NCBI RefSeq assembly: GCF_023954335.1
Contig: NZ_JAMLIE010000002.1
Coordinates: 806,001 to 870,000, forward strand
Source: Aquamicrobium sp.
GTDB taxonomy: Bacteria > Pseudomonadota > Alphaproteobacteria > Rhizobiales > Rhizobiaceae
Length of the DNA: 64,000 bases
Direction of reading: 5' to 3'
The first letter of the stretch is position 1, and each line of letters opens with the position of its first letter. A model generated the notes under the pieces. That model searched no databases and had not been told where the DNA came from. It saw nothing but the letters and a program-made list of their open reading frames with translations. Made by a program: the position numbers and the translations under genes. Shown here in pieces: positions 24,355-32,307 of the stretch.

Positions 24355-25251
24355 ATGAACGCTCCGCTCAACCACCCCTTGCCGCTGCTCGAGCTCGACG
24401 TGCTGCGCACCTTCATCGCCATCGCCGAGACCGGCAGCTTCACGCTGGCGGCGAACGCGGTGTTCCGCACGCCGTCCGCCGTTTCGATGCAGATCAAGAA
24501 GCTGGAGGAGACGCTGGGCGTCTCGGTGCTGTCGCGCGACGCGCGCTCGGTGTCGCTGACGCAGGACGGCGAGATGCTGATGGGCTATGCGCGGCGGATG
24601 CTGGCGCTGAACCGCGAGGCGGTGTCGAAGTTCATCGTGCCGGACATCGCCGGCGTGGTGCGGCTCGGCTCGCCCGACGACTACGGCGAGCGGGTGCTGC
24701 CCAACGTCCTGAAGCGCTTCGCCCAGACGCATCCCTGCATCGCCGTCGACGTCACCATCGACCAGAGCGTGAACCTGCGCCGCCGCATGGCCGAGCGCCA
24801 GCTCGACCTGACGCTGTTCACCATCTGCCGCCATGTGCCGCCGGAGGCCGAGGTGCTGCTGACGGAGCCGATCGTCTGGGGCGGGGCAAAGGGCGGCTGC
24901 GCCCATCTGCGCGAGCCGCTGCCGCTGTCGATCTGGGAGGAGAACTGCGTCTGGCGGGCCGACGCGCTGGAGGCGCTGGGCCGCGAGGGGCGCGACTACC
25001 GCATCGCCTATATGAGCGCGCACACGGCCGGCCAGCGCGCCGCGATCCTCGCCGACCTTGCCGTCGCGCCGCTGCCGAAATCCTTCATCGGCGACGAGAT
25101 CGTGGCGCTCGGGCCGAAGGAAGGGCTGCCGGCCCTGTCCAACTACAACCTGGCGATGATCGTCGCGCCGGACGCCTCGCCGCCGGTGCTCGCCGCCGCC
25201 GACCATATCCGCGCCACCTTCCAGGCGCTGCGCGAGGCGGAAGCGGCCTGA
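24355..25251 (+). CDS. LysR-family transcriptional regulator
   Basis: A 298-residue LTTR. The N-terminal winged HTH is LDVLRTFIAIAETGSFTLAA, then FRTPSAVSMQIKKLEETLGV; the C-terminal periplasmic-binding-like sensor follows (VRLGSPDDYGERVLPNVLKRF). ATG 24355 is preceded by an AT-rich divergent region holding AATGATCATT. The divergent partner is the DUF1127 gene, the classical target position, but the downstream esterase gene is convergent. The effector is unknown. Confidence 0.92.
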   Translation: MNAPLNHPLPLLELDVLRTFIAIAETGSFTLAANAVFRTPSAVSMQIKKLEETLGVSVLSRDARSVSLTQDGEMLMGYARRMLALNREAVSKFIVPDIAGVVRLGSPDDYGERVLPNVLKRFAQTHPCIAVDVTIDQSVNLRRRMAERQLDLTLFTICRHVPPEAEVLLTEPIVWGGAKGGCAHLREPLPLSIWEENCVWRADALEALGREGRDYRIAYMSAHTAGQRAAILADLAVAPLPKSFIGDEIVALGPKEGLPALSNYNLAMIVAPDASPPVLAAADHIRATFQALREAEAA

Positions 25252-25269
25252 TCGGCCTGTCGTCGCAAC

Positions 25270-26154
25270 TTAGGCGGTGAGGAAGGCGACCATCCTGTCG
25301 CGGGCGGGCCTCGCTTCCGGCATGTCGATCAGCGGCCAGACATGGAACATGCGCTCGCCGATGGCGAGGTCGACCGTCTTGCCTAGCGCGCGCACCTTGT
25401 CAGTGAACAGCACGGCGTCGGGATAGAGGATGTCGTGGGTGCCGCAAAAGACGAGCATCGGCGGCAGGATGGAAAGATCGCCGTAGAGCGGGCTGATGCG
25501 CCAGTCGTCGAGCGCGATGTCGCCGCCATAGAGCCGCATCGCCTCGGTGCCGCCGGGGATGTCGAGCCACGGATCGACCCTGGCATAGTCCCGCACCTTC
25601 GGGTTGCGAAGCGTCATGTCGATGCCGGGCGAGATGAGGACGAGGCGGTCTGGAAGCGGCCAGCCTTCCTTCGCCGCCGTCATGGTCAGCGCCAGCGCCA
25701 TGGTGCCGCCGGCGGAATCGCCCATCACCGCCACCGCCTCGCCGCCGCCGAGAACCTCGCGATAGACCTCAATCATCATCGCCTCGACGGCGGGAAGCCC
25801 GTGCTCCGGCGCCAGCGGATAGATCGGCACGGTGACGTGGGCATCCGTGCGCTCGGCGAGCTCCGCGACGAGGTTCCAGTGGTGCGGCGTCATCTGGAAG
25901 CAGAACGCGCCGCCATGGATGTAGAGAATGCGCCGCGCCGCCGCCTTGCCCTTCGGCTTCGCCTCGTAGACCGGGAAGCCGGCGACCTCGCGTTCGGTGA
26001 TGTCGAGCCGCTGCGCCACCTTGGCCGGCGGCCTGTGGTCTTCCCGTGGGCGCACCTTGCGGATGCGGGCATGCAGCCCCTCGGCGCTGGCGAACGCCTT
26101 CTTGCGCGTATGGCGCAGCACGAAGGTGACGAGATGATATTTCAGGCTCGGCAT
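25270..26154 (-). CDS. Alpha/beta hydrolase, HSL-type esterase
   Basis: A 294-residue hydrolase of the hormone-sensitive-lipase group. The oxyanion motif HGGAF (YIHGGAFCFQ), nucleophile elbow GDSAGG (VMGDSAGGTMAL), catalytic Asp (CGTHDILYPD) and His (RMFHVWPL) are all present. It would hydrolyse a short-chain ester in the cytosol; the substrate is unknown. It ends 18 bp from the LysR gene stop, convergent to it. Confidence 0.9.
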   Translation of the reverse strand: MPSLKYHLVTFVLRHTRKKAFASAEGLHARIRKVRPREDHRPPAKVAQRLDITEREVAGFPVYEAKPKGKAAARRILYIHGGAFCFQMTPHHWNLVAELAERTDAHVTVPIYPLAPEHGLPAVEAMMIEVYREVLGGGEAVAVMGDSAGGTMALALTMTAAKEGWPLPDRLVLISPGIDMTLRNPKVRDYARVDPWLDIPGGTEAMRLYGGDIALDDWRISPLYGDLSILPPMLVFCGTHDILYPDAVLFTDKVRALGKTVDLAIGERMFHVWPLIDMPEARPARDRMVAFLTA

Positions 26155-26415
26155 CCTTTTCCCCCTTGCCCATGAACGTCATGGCGCGGCCGCGCGGGGC
26201 GAATCGCCGGCCGCCGCGCCGAGCGGGGAAATCTTACCCGCTCGGCCTAGTTCGGGAACAGGCCGCGCGACCGCGCGTCCGTGAACGGATTGAGGGCGTC
26301 GCAGGAAAATATTCCAGAAAGAACAATAGCTTGTCCTAAATCGGTCAACCGGTTCGTCCACCCCTTCCGGCACTGCCTCACACTCCTCCCGTCTCGGCAA
26401 AGGAAGTGACGGCGC

Positions 26416-27135
26416 GTGGACCGGCAAGAGCACTGGCAATCCCCGCTGAGATGGCGCTTGGCGAGCCTGCGCGTGCGGGCAGCGATGCTCCGGCTTTCTG
26501 TCGGTATCAAGGCCGGCTTCCGCCCCGACCAGCCGCGCCTGCCGCGCGGCCATCCGGACGGCGGGCAATGGACCCGCGTGCCCGGCTATGCGCAGGTCCA
26601 TCGCGTCTCACGGCGTCGCGGCGGCGGCGGGCAGATCAGGATCGGCGGCCGCTGGCATCCGATCACGCCGGCGCAGGAGTTACGGCTTCAGATATCGACC
26701 GCCGCGATGAAGAACGCCGTTCAGCGTGCGCGACAGATGGACAGGGATTGGCGCTCCCAGGCTCAGGCATATGCGACAGTGGAAGGACAGATCCGGGCGA
26801 ACGAAGCCATTCGCTTGCAGGCCGAGCTTCGATTGTACGAGTTGACCGGCCGGCCGATTCAGCTGGGACCCTTCGCGCACGAATGGATCACGCTCGCTCC
26901 AGGGCAAAAGACGCTGACCGCGCAACAACGACAACTGCTCGACGCGATTGGGCAACGATATGGCTGTCACGGCTGCGGGTCTACCGAAAATCTGACGCGG
27001 AATGGGCACTTTGTAGGCGACCATCAGATGCCGAGAGCGCTCGGTCGTTCAACTATAATCATTCCTCATTGTGTACATTGCAGCAACATACAAGGAGGAT
27101 ATGTTGGAGCATTGAGAGGAAGGTTGAGGAAATGA
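26416..27135 (+). CDS. Polymorphic-toxin-like protein with HNH-type zinc nuclease C-terminus
   Basis: A 239-residue basic protein. The C-terminal about 60 residues carry two CxxC pairs (Cys184/Cys187 in GCHGCGST; Cys219/Cys222 in PHCVHCSN) framing GHFVGDHQMP, with Asp202-His203 as the likely catalytic DH of an HNH/treble-clef nuclease. This arrangement (CxxC...DHQxP...CxxCSxxQGG) occurs in secreted bacterial toxins. The N-terminal part has PRGHPDGGQWT at 43-53, a motif also seen near phage head and toxin proteins, but no PAAR, LXG, RHS or signal peptide. The start is GTG 26416 with GGAAG 9 nt upstream. Its stop overlaps the next gene by ATGA, the usual toxin-immunity coupling. Target (DNA or RNA) unknown. 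Confidence 0.72.
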   Translation: MDRQEHWQSPLRWRLASLRVRAAMLRLSVGIKAGFRPDQPRLPRGHPDGGQWTRVPGYAQVHRVSRRRGGGGQIRIGGRWHPITPAQELRLQISTAAMKNAVQRARQMDRDWRSQAQAYATVEGQIRANEAIRLQAELRLYELTGRPIQLGPFAHEWITLAPGQKTLTAQQRQLLDAIGQRYGCHGCGSTENLTRNGHFVGDHQMPRALGRSTIIIPHCVHCSNIQGGYVGALRGRLRK

Positions 27136-27500
27136 TTGTTCGGAAAACTATATTTCCGCCCTATCTCCAATTCTTCATCTCCGATATCGGTCGACCGGAG
27201 AATCCGACGCCCGACGTCGAAGCCATCCGAATCCTTTTCAACGGCCGCTGCATATCTGTGCCGTGCGCCTACTATGAAGAGACTGGAACCGAATTGGTGG
27301 TTGGACCTCCTGAAGAGGTCGCGCAAGCGGCTGCCCCGCAATTCGATGGCGTCATTCCGACACCTGGCAGGTTGATCTTGTTTGACGACGCCGAGGCCAC
27401 CGAATGGGTCGTCTACCCGACGCCGACCGCCGAAACCCGTATCCGTATTTGGACCGACGGTTCGATGCTGCCCGAGCTGGTGGTGGTCGCGGTGGGATAG
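27132..27500 (+). CDS. Putative cognate immunity protein A (122 aa)
   Basis: A small acidic protein starting in the toxin stop (ATGA at 27132-27135). I do not recognise a named family, but it is clearly paralogous to three proteins downstream: shared blocks are ISVPCxYxxETGTELVV, FDGVIPTPGRL and a C-terminal TRIRIWTDGSMLPELVVVAVG. Predicted mostly beta. Position, charge opposite to the basic toxin and coupling all point to the immunity protein for the intact toxin. The shadow frame through the toxin gene is not part of it. Confidence 0.65.
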   Translation: MIVRKTIFPPYLQFFISDIGRPENPTPDVEAIRILFNGRCISVPCAYYEETGTELVVGPPEEVAQAAAPQFDGVIPTPGRLILFDDAEATEWVVYPTPTAETRIRIWTDGSMLPELVVVAVG

Positions 27501-27505
27501 GCGAT

Positions 27506-27877
27506 ATGACGGTCAAAGTCGCGTCGGTACTGCTGGACTATTGCAGTTGCTATATCGCTGGGTCATTGGATGTGGACGTGCTGATAGAGTACGGTGCTAC
27601 CGGCGTTTTTGGAACGGATGAGTGCCTCGTTGTCACATGCCTGCCGTGGAACGAGGGGGAAACCAGAATTACCCTCGGGCCAATCGAGAAAATGCCTCTC
27701 CAGCCGGCGTCGGCGGTATTTGACGGGATGCTGAAAACCCCGGACTATCGGGTGGTTGTTCTCGATGTGAACATGCCGGAAATTGTGGCCACGGACGTTC
27801 CCGGCGTGGAGACGCGCATCAGAATCTGGACAAACGATCCAATTTGCCTGGACGATGTGATCATTGCTCTAGAGTGA
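27506..27877 (+). CDS. Immunity-like paralog B (123 aa)
   Basis: It starts 5 nt after paralog A. It shares the family blocks LVVTCLPWNEGETRITLG, VFDGMLKTPDY and ETRIRIWTNDPICLDDVIIAL, but its N-terminus (MTVKVASVLLDYCSCYIAG) differs. No toxin module lies next to it. I infer an orphan immunity protein giving protection against related toxins, or a remnant of a displaced toxin-immunity pair. The ribosome-binding site is weak, so it probably depends on translation of paralog A. Confidence 0.6.
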   Translation: MTVKVASVLLDYCSCYIAGSLDVDVLIEYGATGVFGTDECLVVTCLPWNEGETRITLGPIEKMPLQPASAVFDGMLKTPDYRVVVLDVNMPEIVATDVPGVETRIRIWTNDPICLDDVIIALE

Positions 27878-27974
27878 GGGGCCGTTCTGCGCCGCGCCTT
27901 GCCTTGAAGCGGCGGGTATACCGGGCAGCCGGACCCAATCCGCGCCCGGCATGCCGGCGGAAAGAGCGATCAGA

Positions 27975-28340
27975 ATGCAGCGGAAGACCGTGCCGGTCCT
28001 GAACAGCCTCATATTCGCGCGCGACAGCGCAGTTGCAGGTGCGCCCGACACCGACGGCGTGGGGCGCATCTGGCGCAATTCGACAGGCGTCGCGATCTCG
28101 TGTCTGCCGGATTCCGACGGTGCCACTGATATTATCCTTTCGGACTCGGACCCATCTTCCGATTCCGGTCTGGTCTGCATCTTCGACGGGGCGATCGATA
28201 CGCCGAGCGGAGGGCTCACGGTCGAAATCCTTCCTGATGTCACCTTGTTCCGCATGCCGGTGGCCCGCGCGGCAACCGGACTGCGGGTATGGACAGACGG
28301 ATTTCCGGACACGAAGGTCGTATGGCTGGCAGTCAGTTGA
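27975..28340 (+). CDS. Immunity-like paralog C (121 aa)
   Basis: The most divergent of the four paralogs: VAISCLPDSDGATDIILS, IFDGAIDTPSGGL and TGLRVWTDGFPDTKVVWLAVS align with the family. I chose ATG 27975 because the resulting N-terminus MQRKTVPVL lines up with paralogs A (MIVRKTIFPP) and D (MQRRLLSLEY), and GGAAAG precedes it; an in-frame ATG at 27951 lacks a ribosome site. Like paralog B it has no adjacent toxin of its own. It lies 97 bp after B. Confidence 0.55.
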   Translation: MQRKTVPVLNSLIFARDSAVAGAPDTDGVGRIWRNSTGVAISCLPDSDGATDIILSDSDPSSDSGLVCIFDGAIDTPSGGLTVEILPDVTLFRMPVARAATGLRVWTDGFPDTKVVWLAVS

Positions 28341-28398
28341 TGGCGGTCGGAAATACTATAGGATCTGCATTCTTGACCTGAAGACGGGGGATTTTCAG

Positions 28399-28650
28399 GT
28401 GGATACGGTCTCGTTTTTCAATCTCCATTTGAGCGCAGATGAGCAAGCCGAGATCAACCGGATCGGCCGGAAGTCCGGTTGTCATCGGTGTGGTTCCACC
28501 GATCCCTTCACGGCCTCCGGTAACTACATCGCCGATTTCTGGCCTCCCCGGATGCTTTCTGTTCCCGAGCGGTTGTATCCTACCTGTCTCAGGTGCAGCC
28601 GGATGTCAGGGACTATCTTCTTCAAGCACCTCGCGGGGCAACGGAGATGA
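28399..28650 (+). CDS. Orphan toxin C-terminal module (83 aa), probably defective
   Basis: This is a headless copy of the nuclease domain of the toxin at 26416. Alignable blocks are RIGRKSGCHRCGSTDPFTASGN (split at the CxxC pair Cys28/Cys31) and LYPTCLRCS (Cys63/Cys66). The catalytic DH is changed to Asp46-Phe47 (IADFWPP), so nuclease activity is doubtful. GTG 28399 with GGGG about 9 nt upstream is the best start; the same frame runs further upstream but overlaps paralog C. The stop overlaps immunity D by ATGA, as in the intact pair, so toxin module plus immunity gene were probably acquired or duplicated as one cassette. Confidence 0.55.
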   Translation: MDTVSFFNLHLSADEQAEINRIGRKSGCHRCGSTDPFTASGNYIADFWPPRMLSVPERLYPTCLRCSRMSGTIFFKHLAGQRR

Positions 28651-29021
28651 TGCAGAGGCGTCTGCTTTCTCTGGAATATCAGGGGTTTCTGCTGAGCGGG
28701 GAGCTTTATCCGTCCGATATTCCGATCGATCACGACAGTGCCAACGGCATCGTCGGCAATGAAATCTGCATCACCGTGCCGTGCAGATACTGGAACGAAG
28801 GCCCGACCGAGCTCGTGGTCTGGTCGGCCGGCGAGATGGCTGAAGACGGCACCGATCCGGATTTCGAGGGATGGCTGCAGACGCCGAGGCGATCCGTCAT
28901 TTGCAGCGATGTCAATGAGATCGCCTTTCTGGTCGCCGAGGCGGCCGACGTGAAGACGAGGGTGCGCATCTGGCTGGACGTCCCGGCCGAGCCGGCCGCG
29001 GTCAGGATCGCGCTCGGCTAG
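28647..29021 (+). CDS. Immunity-like paralog D (124 aa)
   Basis: It starts inside the stop of the orphan toxin module (ATGA at 28647-28650; a second ATG is at 28650, GGAG lies directly upstream). Family blocks: ICITVPCRYWNEGPTELVVW, FEGWLQTPRRSVI and VKTRVRIWLDVPAEPAAVRI. It is the best match to paralog A in the central block. It probably protects against the toxin variant from which the orphan module derives. It is convergent to the corrinoid reactivator gene 27 bp away and closes the array. Confidence 0.6.
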   Translation: MMQRRLLSLEYQGFLLSGELYPSDIPIDHDSANGIVGNEICITVPCRYWNEGPTELVVWSAGEMAEDGTDPDFEGWLQTPRRSVICSDVNEIAFLVAEAADVKTRVRIWLDVPAEPAAVRIALG

Positions 29022-29048
29022 TTCGGGCGGCGGAGGGTCGGTCTTCCA

Positions 29049-31115
29049 CTATCTGGCGCGCCTCGCCATGCGCTCCTCGCGCGAGCGGCGGCGGGGGGCG
29101 GGGTCGCCGTCGCCCCCGTCGTCACTGGCCGCCTTGCGGGGCGGCAGCTTCACCGCCGCAGTGAGCTTCGGGAACGGGTCGACCTTGTTCGGCATCGCCA
29201 TGGCGTTGACGAAAAGCTGCTGGAAATGCGGCTCCAGCGCGGTTTCGATCTTCTCGATGCGCGTCACCGTCTCCTCGATCTCGCGGCGGTGGCCGCGGTT
29301 GAGCAGCGCCATCATCGCGCCGGTGCCGGCGGCGTTGCCCACGGCCTTGACCTCGGCGAGGTCGCAATCGGGAATGAGGCCGAGCACCATCGCGTATTTC
29401 GGGTCGATGAACGAGCCGAACGCGCCGGCGAAGCGGATCGTGTCCACCTCGGCCACGCCCTGCTTCTCCATCAGCAGGCGGATGCCGGCATAGAGCGCGG
29501 CCTTGGCGAGCTGGATGGCGCGGATGTCGTTCTGTGTGACGGTGATGCGCGGGCTTCCGTCATGCAGGAGGTAGGAGAAGGTGCGGCCGTTCGGCACGAT
29601 GCGCGGGCTTTTGCCGGCGAGCGCGCCATCGACGACGCCGTCCTCCGAGACGATGCCGGAAAGGTACATCTCGGCGACGACCTCGATGATCGCCGAGCCG
29701 CAGATGCCGGTGACGCCGAGGGTTGCTGCGTCCTCGGCGAAGCCGTCCTCGTCCGACCATCTCTCCGAGCCGATGATGCGGAAGCGCGGCTCGAGCGTGT
29801 CGGGGTCGATGCGCACGCGCTCGATGGCGCCGGGCGCGGCGCGCTGGCCGGAGGAGATTTCCGCGCCCTCGAAGGCCGGGCCGGTGGGCGAGGAGGCGGC
29901 GACGACGCGGGCGCTGTTGCCGAGCACGATCTCGGCATTGGTGCCGACATCGACGAGCAGCATCATCCGCTCCTGCCGGTGCGGGCCTTCGCAGAGCGTC
30001 GCGGCGGCAGCGTCGGCTCCGACATGGCCGGCGATGCAGGGCAGGAGATAGGTGCGCGCGCCCTCGTTGGCCTTGAGGCCGAGCTCCGCCATCGAGGTGC
30101 GGACCGCGCCGGAGACGGCGAGCGCGAACGGCGCCTGGCCGAGCTCGGTCGGGTCGATACCGAGGAAGAGATGATGCATGACCGGGTTGGCGACGAAGAC
30201 GGCATCGAGGATGTCGTCGGCGCTGACGCCGCCCTCGGCGCAGACCTTGTCGATCAGCCCGTTGACGGCCTCGCGCACGGCGGAGGTCATGGCCTCGCGG
30301 CCGTCCGGGTTCATCATCACGTAGGAGACGCGGCTCATCAGATCCTCGCCGAAGCGGATCTGCGGGTTCGACGCGCCGGCCGAGGCGACGACCCGGCCCG
30401 ACAAGAGCGAGACGAGATGAAGCGCGATGGTGGTCGAGCCGATGTCGCAGGCGATGCCGTAGGTCTCGTTGTGCAGGCCCGGCCAGATGGCGAGGATTTC
30501 GGGGCGGGCGGTGTCCTCGTCGTGGTGGACGGCGACGGTGACGCCCCAGCCTTCCTTGCGCAGGGTCTTCTGCACCAGCGGCAGCAGCCGCAGCGGCACC
30601 GCGGGATCGTCGATGCCCCAGTCGCGCGCCAGCATCGCCTTCAGCCGGTCGAGGTCGCCGAGCGGCTTGTGCATGTCCGGCTCGTCGACCTCGACATAGC
30701 AGAGCCGCACAGCCGGGTTGCGTTCGATGACGCGGTCGGAGGCGGCCTTGCGCACCACCTGCGCGTTGACGACCGTATCCTGCGGCACGTCGACGACGAG
30801 GTCGCCCTGCACGGTGGCCGAGCAGGAGAGGCGCCGGCCTTCGGGCAGGTCGCGCACGCGCTCGTAGCGCTCCTCCTTCGGGCCCTTCGGCGAGATGTGG
30901 TCGCAGGACGAGACGATGCCGTGCTTGGCGAAGCTGCCTTCCTGCACCTCGACCTGGCAGCGGCCGCAGGTGGCGCGCCCGCCGCACACGCTCTCGACAT
31001 AGACGCCGAGCTGGCGCGCGGCATCGAGCACCGGCGTGCCGACCGGAAAGCGCCCGCGCTTGCCCGAGGGCATGAACAGGACGAGGGGGTCTTTTAGATT
31101 GGATGAGGCGGTCAT
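29049..31115 (-). CDS. ASKHA/[2Fe-2S] corrinoid reactivating protein (RACo/RamA-like role)
   Basis: A 688-residue DUF4445 protein. The N-terminal ferredoxin domain binds [2Fe-2S] through Cys44, Cys50, Cys53 (CGGRATCGRC) and Cys98 (RRLSCSA). A linker leads to an ASKHA ATPase fold (ACDIGSTTIALHL near residue 225; LLVDVGTNAEIVLG; FAGAFGSFIDP). These proteins use ATP to reduce inactive Co(II) corrinoid back to Co(I) for methyltransferase systems. The tail is Arg-rich (PAPRRRSREERMARRAR). The ribosome site AGGAG (31121-31125) directly abuts a RIME palindrome. It is the last gene of the corrinoid methyltransferase cluster. Confidence 0.9.
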   Translation of the reverse strand: MTASSNLKDPLVLFMPSGKRGRFPVGTPVLDAARQLGVYVESVCGGRATCGRCQVEVQEGSFAKHGIVSSCDHISPKGPKEERYERVRDLPEGRRLSCSATVQGDLVVDVPQDTVVNAQVVRKAASDRVIERNPAVRLCYVEVDEPDMHKPLGDLDRLKAMLARDWGIDDPAVPLRLLPLVQKTLRKEGWGVTVAVHHDEDTARPEILAIWPGLHNETYGIACDIGSTTIALHLVSLLSGRVVASAGASNPQIRFGEDLMSRVSYVMMNPDGREAMTSAVREAVNGLIDKVCAEGGVSADDILDAVFVANPVMHHLFLGIDPTELGQAPFALAVSGAVRTSMAELGLKANEGARTYLLPCIAGHVGADAAAATLCEGPHRQERMMLLVDVGTNAEIVLGNSARVVAASSPTGPAFEGAEISSGQRAAPGAIERVRIDPDTLEPRFRIIGSERWSDEDGFAEDAATLGVTGICGSAIIEVVAEMYLSGIVSEDGVVDGALAGKSPRIVPNGRTFSYLLHDGSPRITVTQNDIRAIQLAKAALYAGIRLLMEKQGVAEVDTIRFAGAFGSFIDPKYAMVLGLIPDCDLAEVKAVGNAAGTGAMMALLNRGHRREIEETVTRIEKIETALEPHFQQLFVNAMAMPNKVDPFPKLTAAVKLPPRKAASDDGGDGDPAPRRRSREERMARRAR

Positions 31116-31125
31116 GGCAGCTCCT

Positions 31126-31249
31126 CTTCTCCCCGTTCACGGGGAGAAGATGCCGGCAGGCAGATGAGGGGCAGAGCCTGCATTGCAAGGCCCGCGCTGC
31201 CCCTCGTCCGACCCTTCGGGCCACCTTCTCCCCGTGAACGGGGAGAAGG
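31126..31249. repeat. RIME-type palindromic element between reactivator and methyltransferase genes
   Basis: Two nearly identical perfect hairpins (31126-31149 and 31224-31249), each built from CTTCTCCCCG and CGGGGAGAAG arms, flank CAGATGAGGGG and its inverted partner CCCCTCGTCCG. Same family as the element at 22.6 kb. It fills most of the gap between the two genes and touches the ribosome-binding site of the reactivator gene. Confidence 0.85.
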
Positions 31250-31272
31250 AATTGCTGCAACAACCGTCATTT

Positions 31273-32238
31273 CTATCCTCTCGCGCCGAGCCGCGCCTCG
31301 CGGCCGCCGCGCCGGCGTCCGCCCGCCGCCGCGCCAGCCGGCGCCGGTGCCGCCGCCGCCGGGGCGACATGCTCGCCGGGCTTGAAATCCTTGTAGGTCC
31401 TGATCCAGCTCGCGCAGTCCCTGTCGGTGCCGGCAAGCACGTTCGCGGCGCGCACGGCCTCCATCTCCTGCGGGCGGCAGGGGTTCATGATCGCGCTGGT
31501 CATGCCCGCGCCGATCACCATCGGGATGAAGCCGGCATTGATGCCGTGGCGGTGGGGCAGGCCGAAGGAGATGTTGGACAGGCCGCAGGTGGTGTTCACC
31601 TTCAATTCGTCGCGCAGGCGGCGTACCAGCGCGAACACCTGAAGGCCGGCATCGCCGAGCGCGCCGATCGGCATCACCAGCGGATCGACCACCACGTCCT
31701 GCGGCTTGATGCCGTGGTCCATCGCCCGCTCGACGATCTTCTTCGCCACGGCGAAGCGCACGTCGGGGTCCATGGAGATGCCGGTCTCGTCGTTGGAGAT
31801 GGCGACGACCGGCACGTCGTATTTCTTCACCAGCGGCAGGATGGCCTCGAGCTTCTCCTCCTCGCCGGTGACGGAGTTGACCAGCGGGCGGCCCTTGGCG
31901 ACCTTGAGGCCGGCCTCGATGGCGGCGGTGACCGAGGAATCGATGGAGAGCGGGATGTCGACCAGTTCCTGCACGATCTGGAGAGTCTGGACGAGAAGCG
32001 CGGGCTCGGTCGCGTTGGGATCGACGGCGGTGACGCCGGCGTTGACATCGAGCATGGTCGCGCCCGCCGCCACCTGCTCCAGCGCGTCCTTCTTCACCGT
32101 CTCGAAATTGCCCTCGATCATCTCGGCGGCGAGCTTCTTGCGCCCGGTCGGGTTGATGCGCTCGCCGATGACGCAGAAGGGCTTGTCGAAGCCGATGACG
32201 ACTTCCCGTGTCGCGGAGGCGACGATGGTGCGGGTCAT
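31273..32238 (-). CDS. Methyltetrahydrofolate:corrinoid methyltransferase (MtgA/AcsE-like)
   Basis: A 321-residue pterin-binding TIM barrel of the MeTr/dihydropteroate-synthase family: VIGERINPTGRKKL at the N-terminus, MLDVNAGV, LSIDSSVTAA, LVNSVTGEEE, VVDPLVMPIG and TTCGLSNISFGLPHRH. It moves methyl groups between the corrinoid protein and tetrahydrofolate. The last about 30 residues are an Ala/Pro linker plus an RG-rich tail (AAGGRRRGGREARLGARG). GAGGAG lies 6 nt before ATG 32238. A 20+2-bp palindromic operator (32254-32275) sits just upstream, nearly the same as one before the homocysteine methyltransferase gene at 45.2 kb. Confidence 0.9.
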   Translation of the reverse strand: MTRTIVASATREVVIGFDKPFCVIGERINPTGRKKLAAEMIEGNFETVKKDALEQVAAGATMLDVNAGVTAVDPNATEPALLVQTLQIVQELVDIPLSIDSSVTAAIEAGLKVAKGRPLVNSVTGEEEKLEAILPLVKKYDVPVVAISNDETGISMDPDVRFAVAKKIVERAMDHGIKPQDVVVDPLVMPIGALGDAGLQVFALVRRLRDELKVNTTCGLSNISFGLPHRHGINAGFIPMVIGAGMTSAIMNPCRPQEMEAVRAANVLAGTDRDCASWIRTYKDFKPGEHVAPAAAAPAPAGAAAGGRRRGGREARLGARG

Positions 32239-32253
32239 GAAGTTCTCCTCAGA

Positions 32254-32275
32254 GATATAAAGATTTCTTTATATC
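32254..32275. promoter_or_regulatory. Palindromic operator, arms GATATAAAGA / TCTTTATATC
   Basis: A perfect 10-bp inverted repeat with a 2-nt centre, in an AT-rich gap ending 16 bp before the methyltransferase ATG. A 17/20 match occurs at 45257-45278 before the homocysteine methyltransferase gene. The shape suits a dimeric ArsR-type repressor such as the SAH-responsive SahR; that identity is from memory and untested. Confidence 0.6.
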
Positions 32276-32307
32276 GTTATCTTTAAGCGTTCAAGCGGGC
32301 GGCGGCC

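Noticed and set aside
26155..26415. Possible gene between the esterase and the toxin
   Set aside because: Only short Arg-rich frames on both strands; this stretch probably holds the toxin promoter.
26416..29021. Prophage remnant
   Set aside because: Apart from the GGQW motif no phage structural, packaging or integrase gene is nearby; the toxin/immunity reading explains all ORFs.
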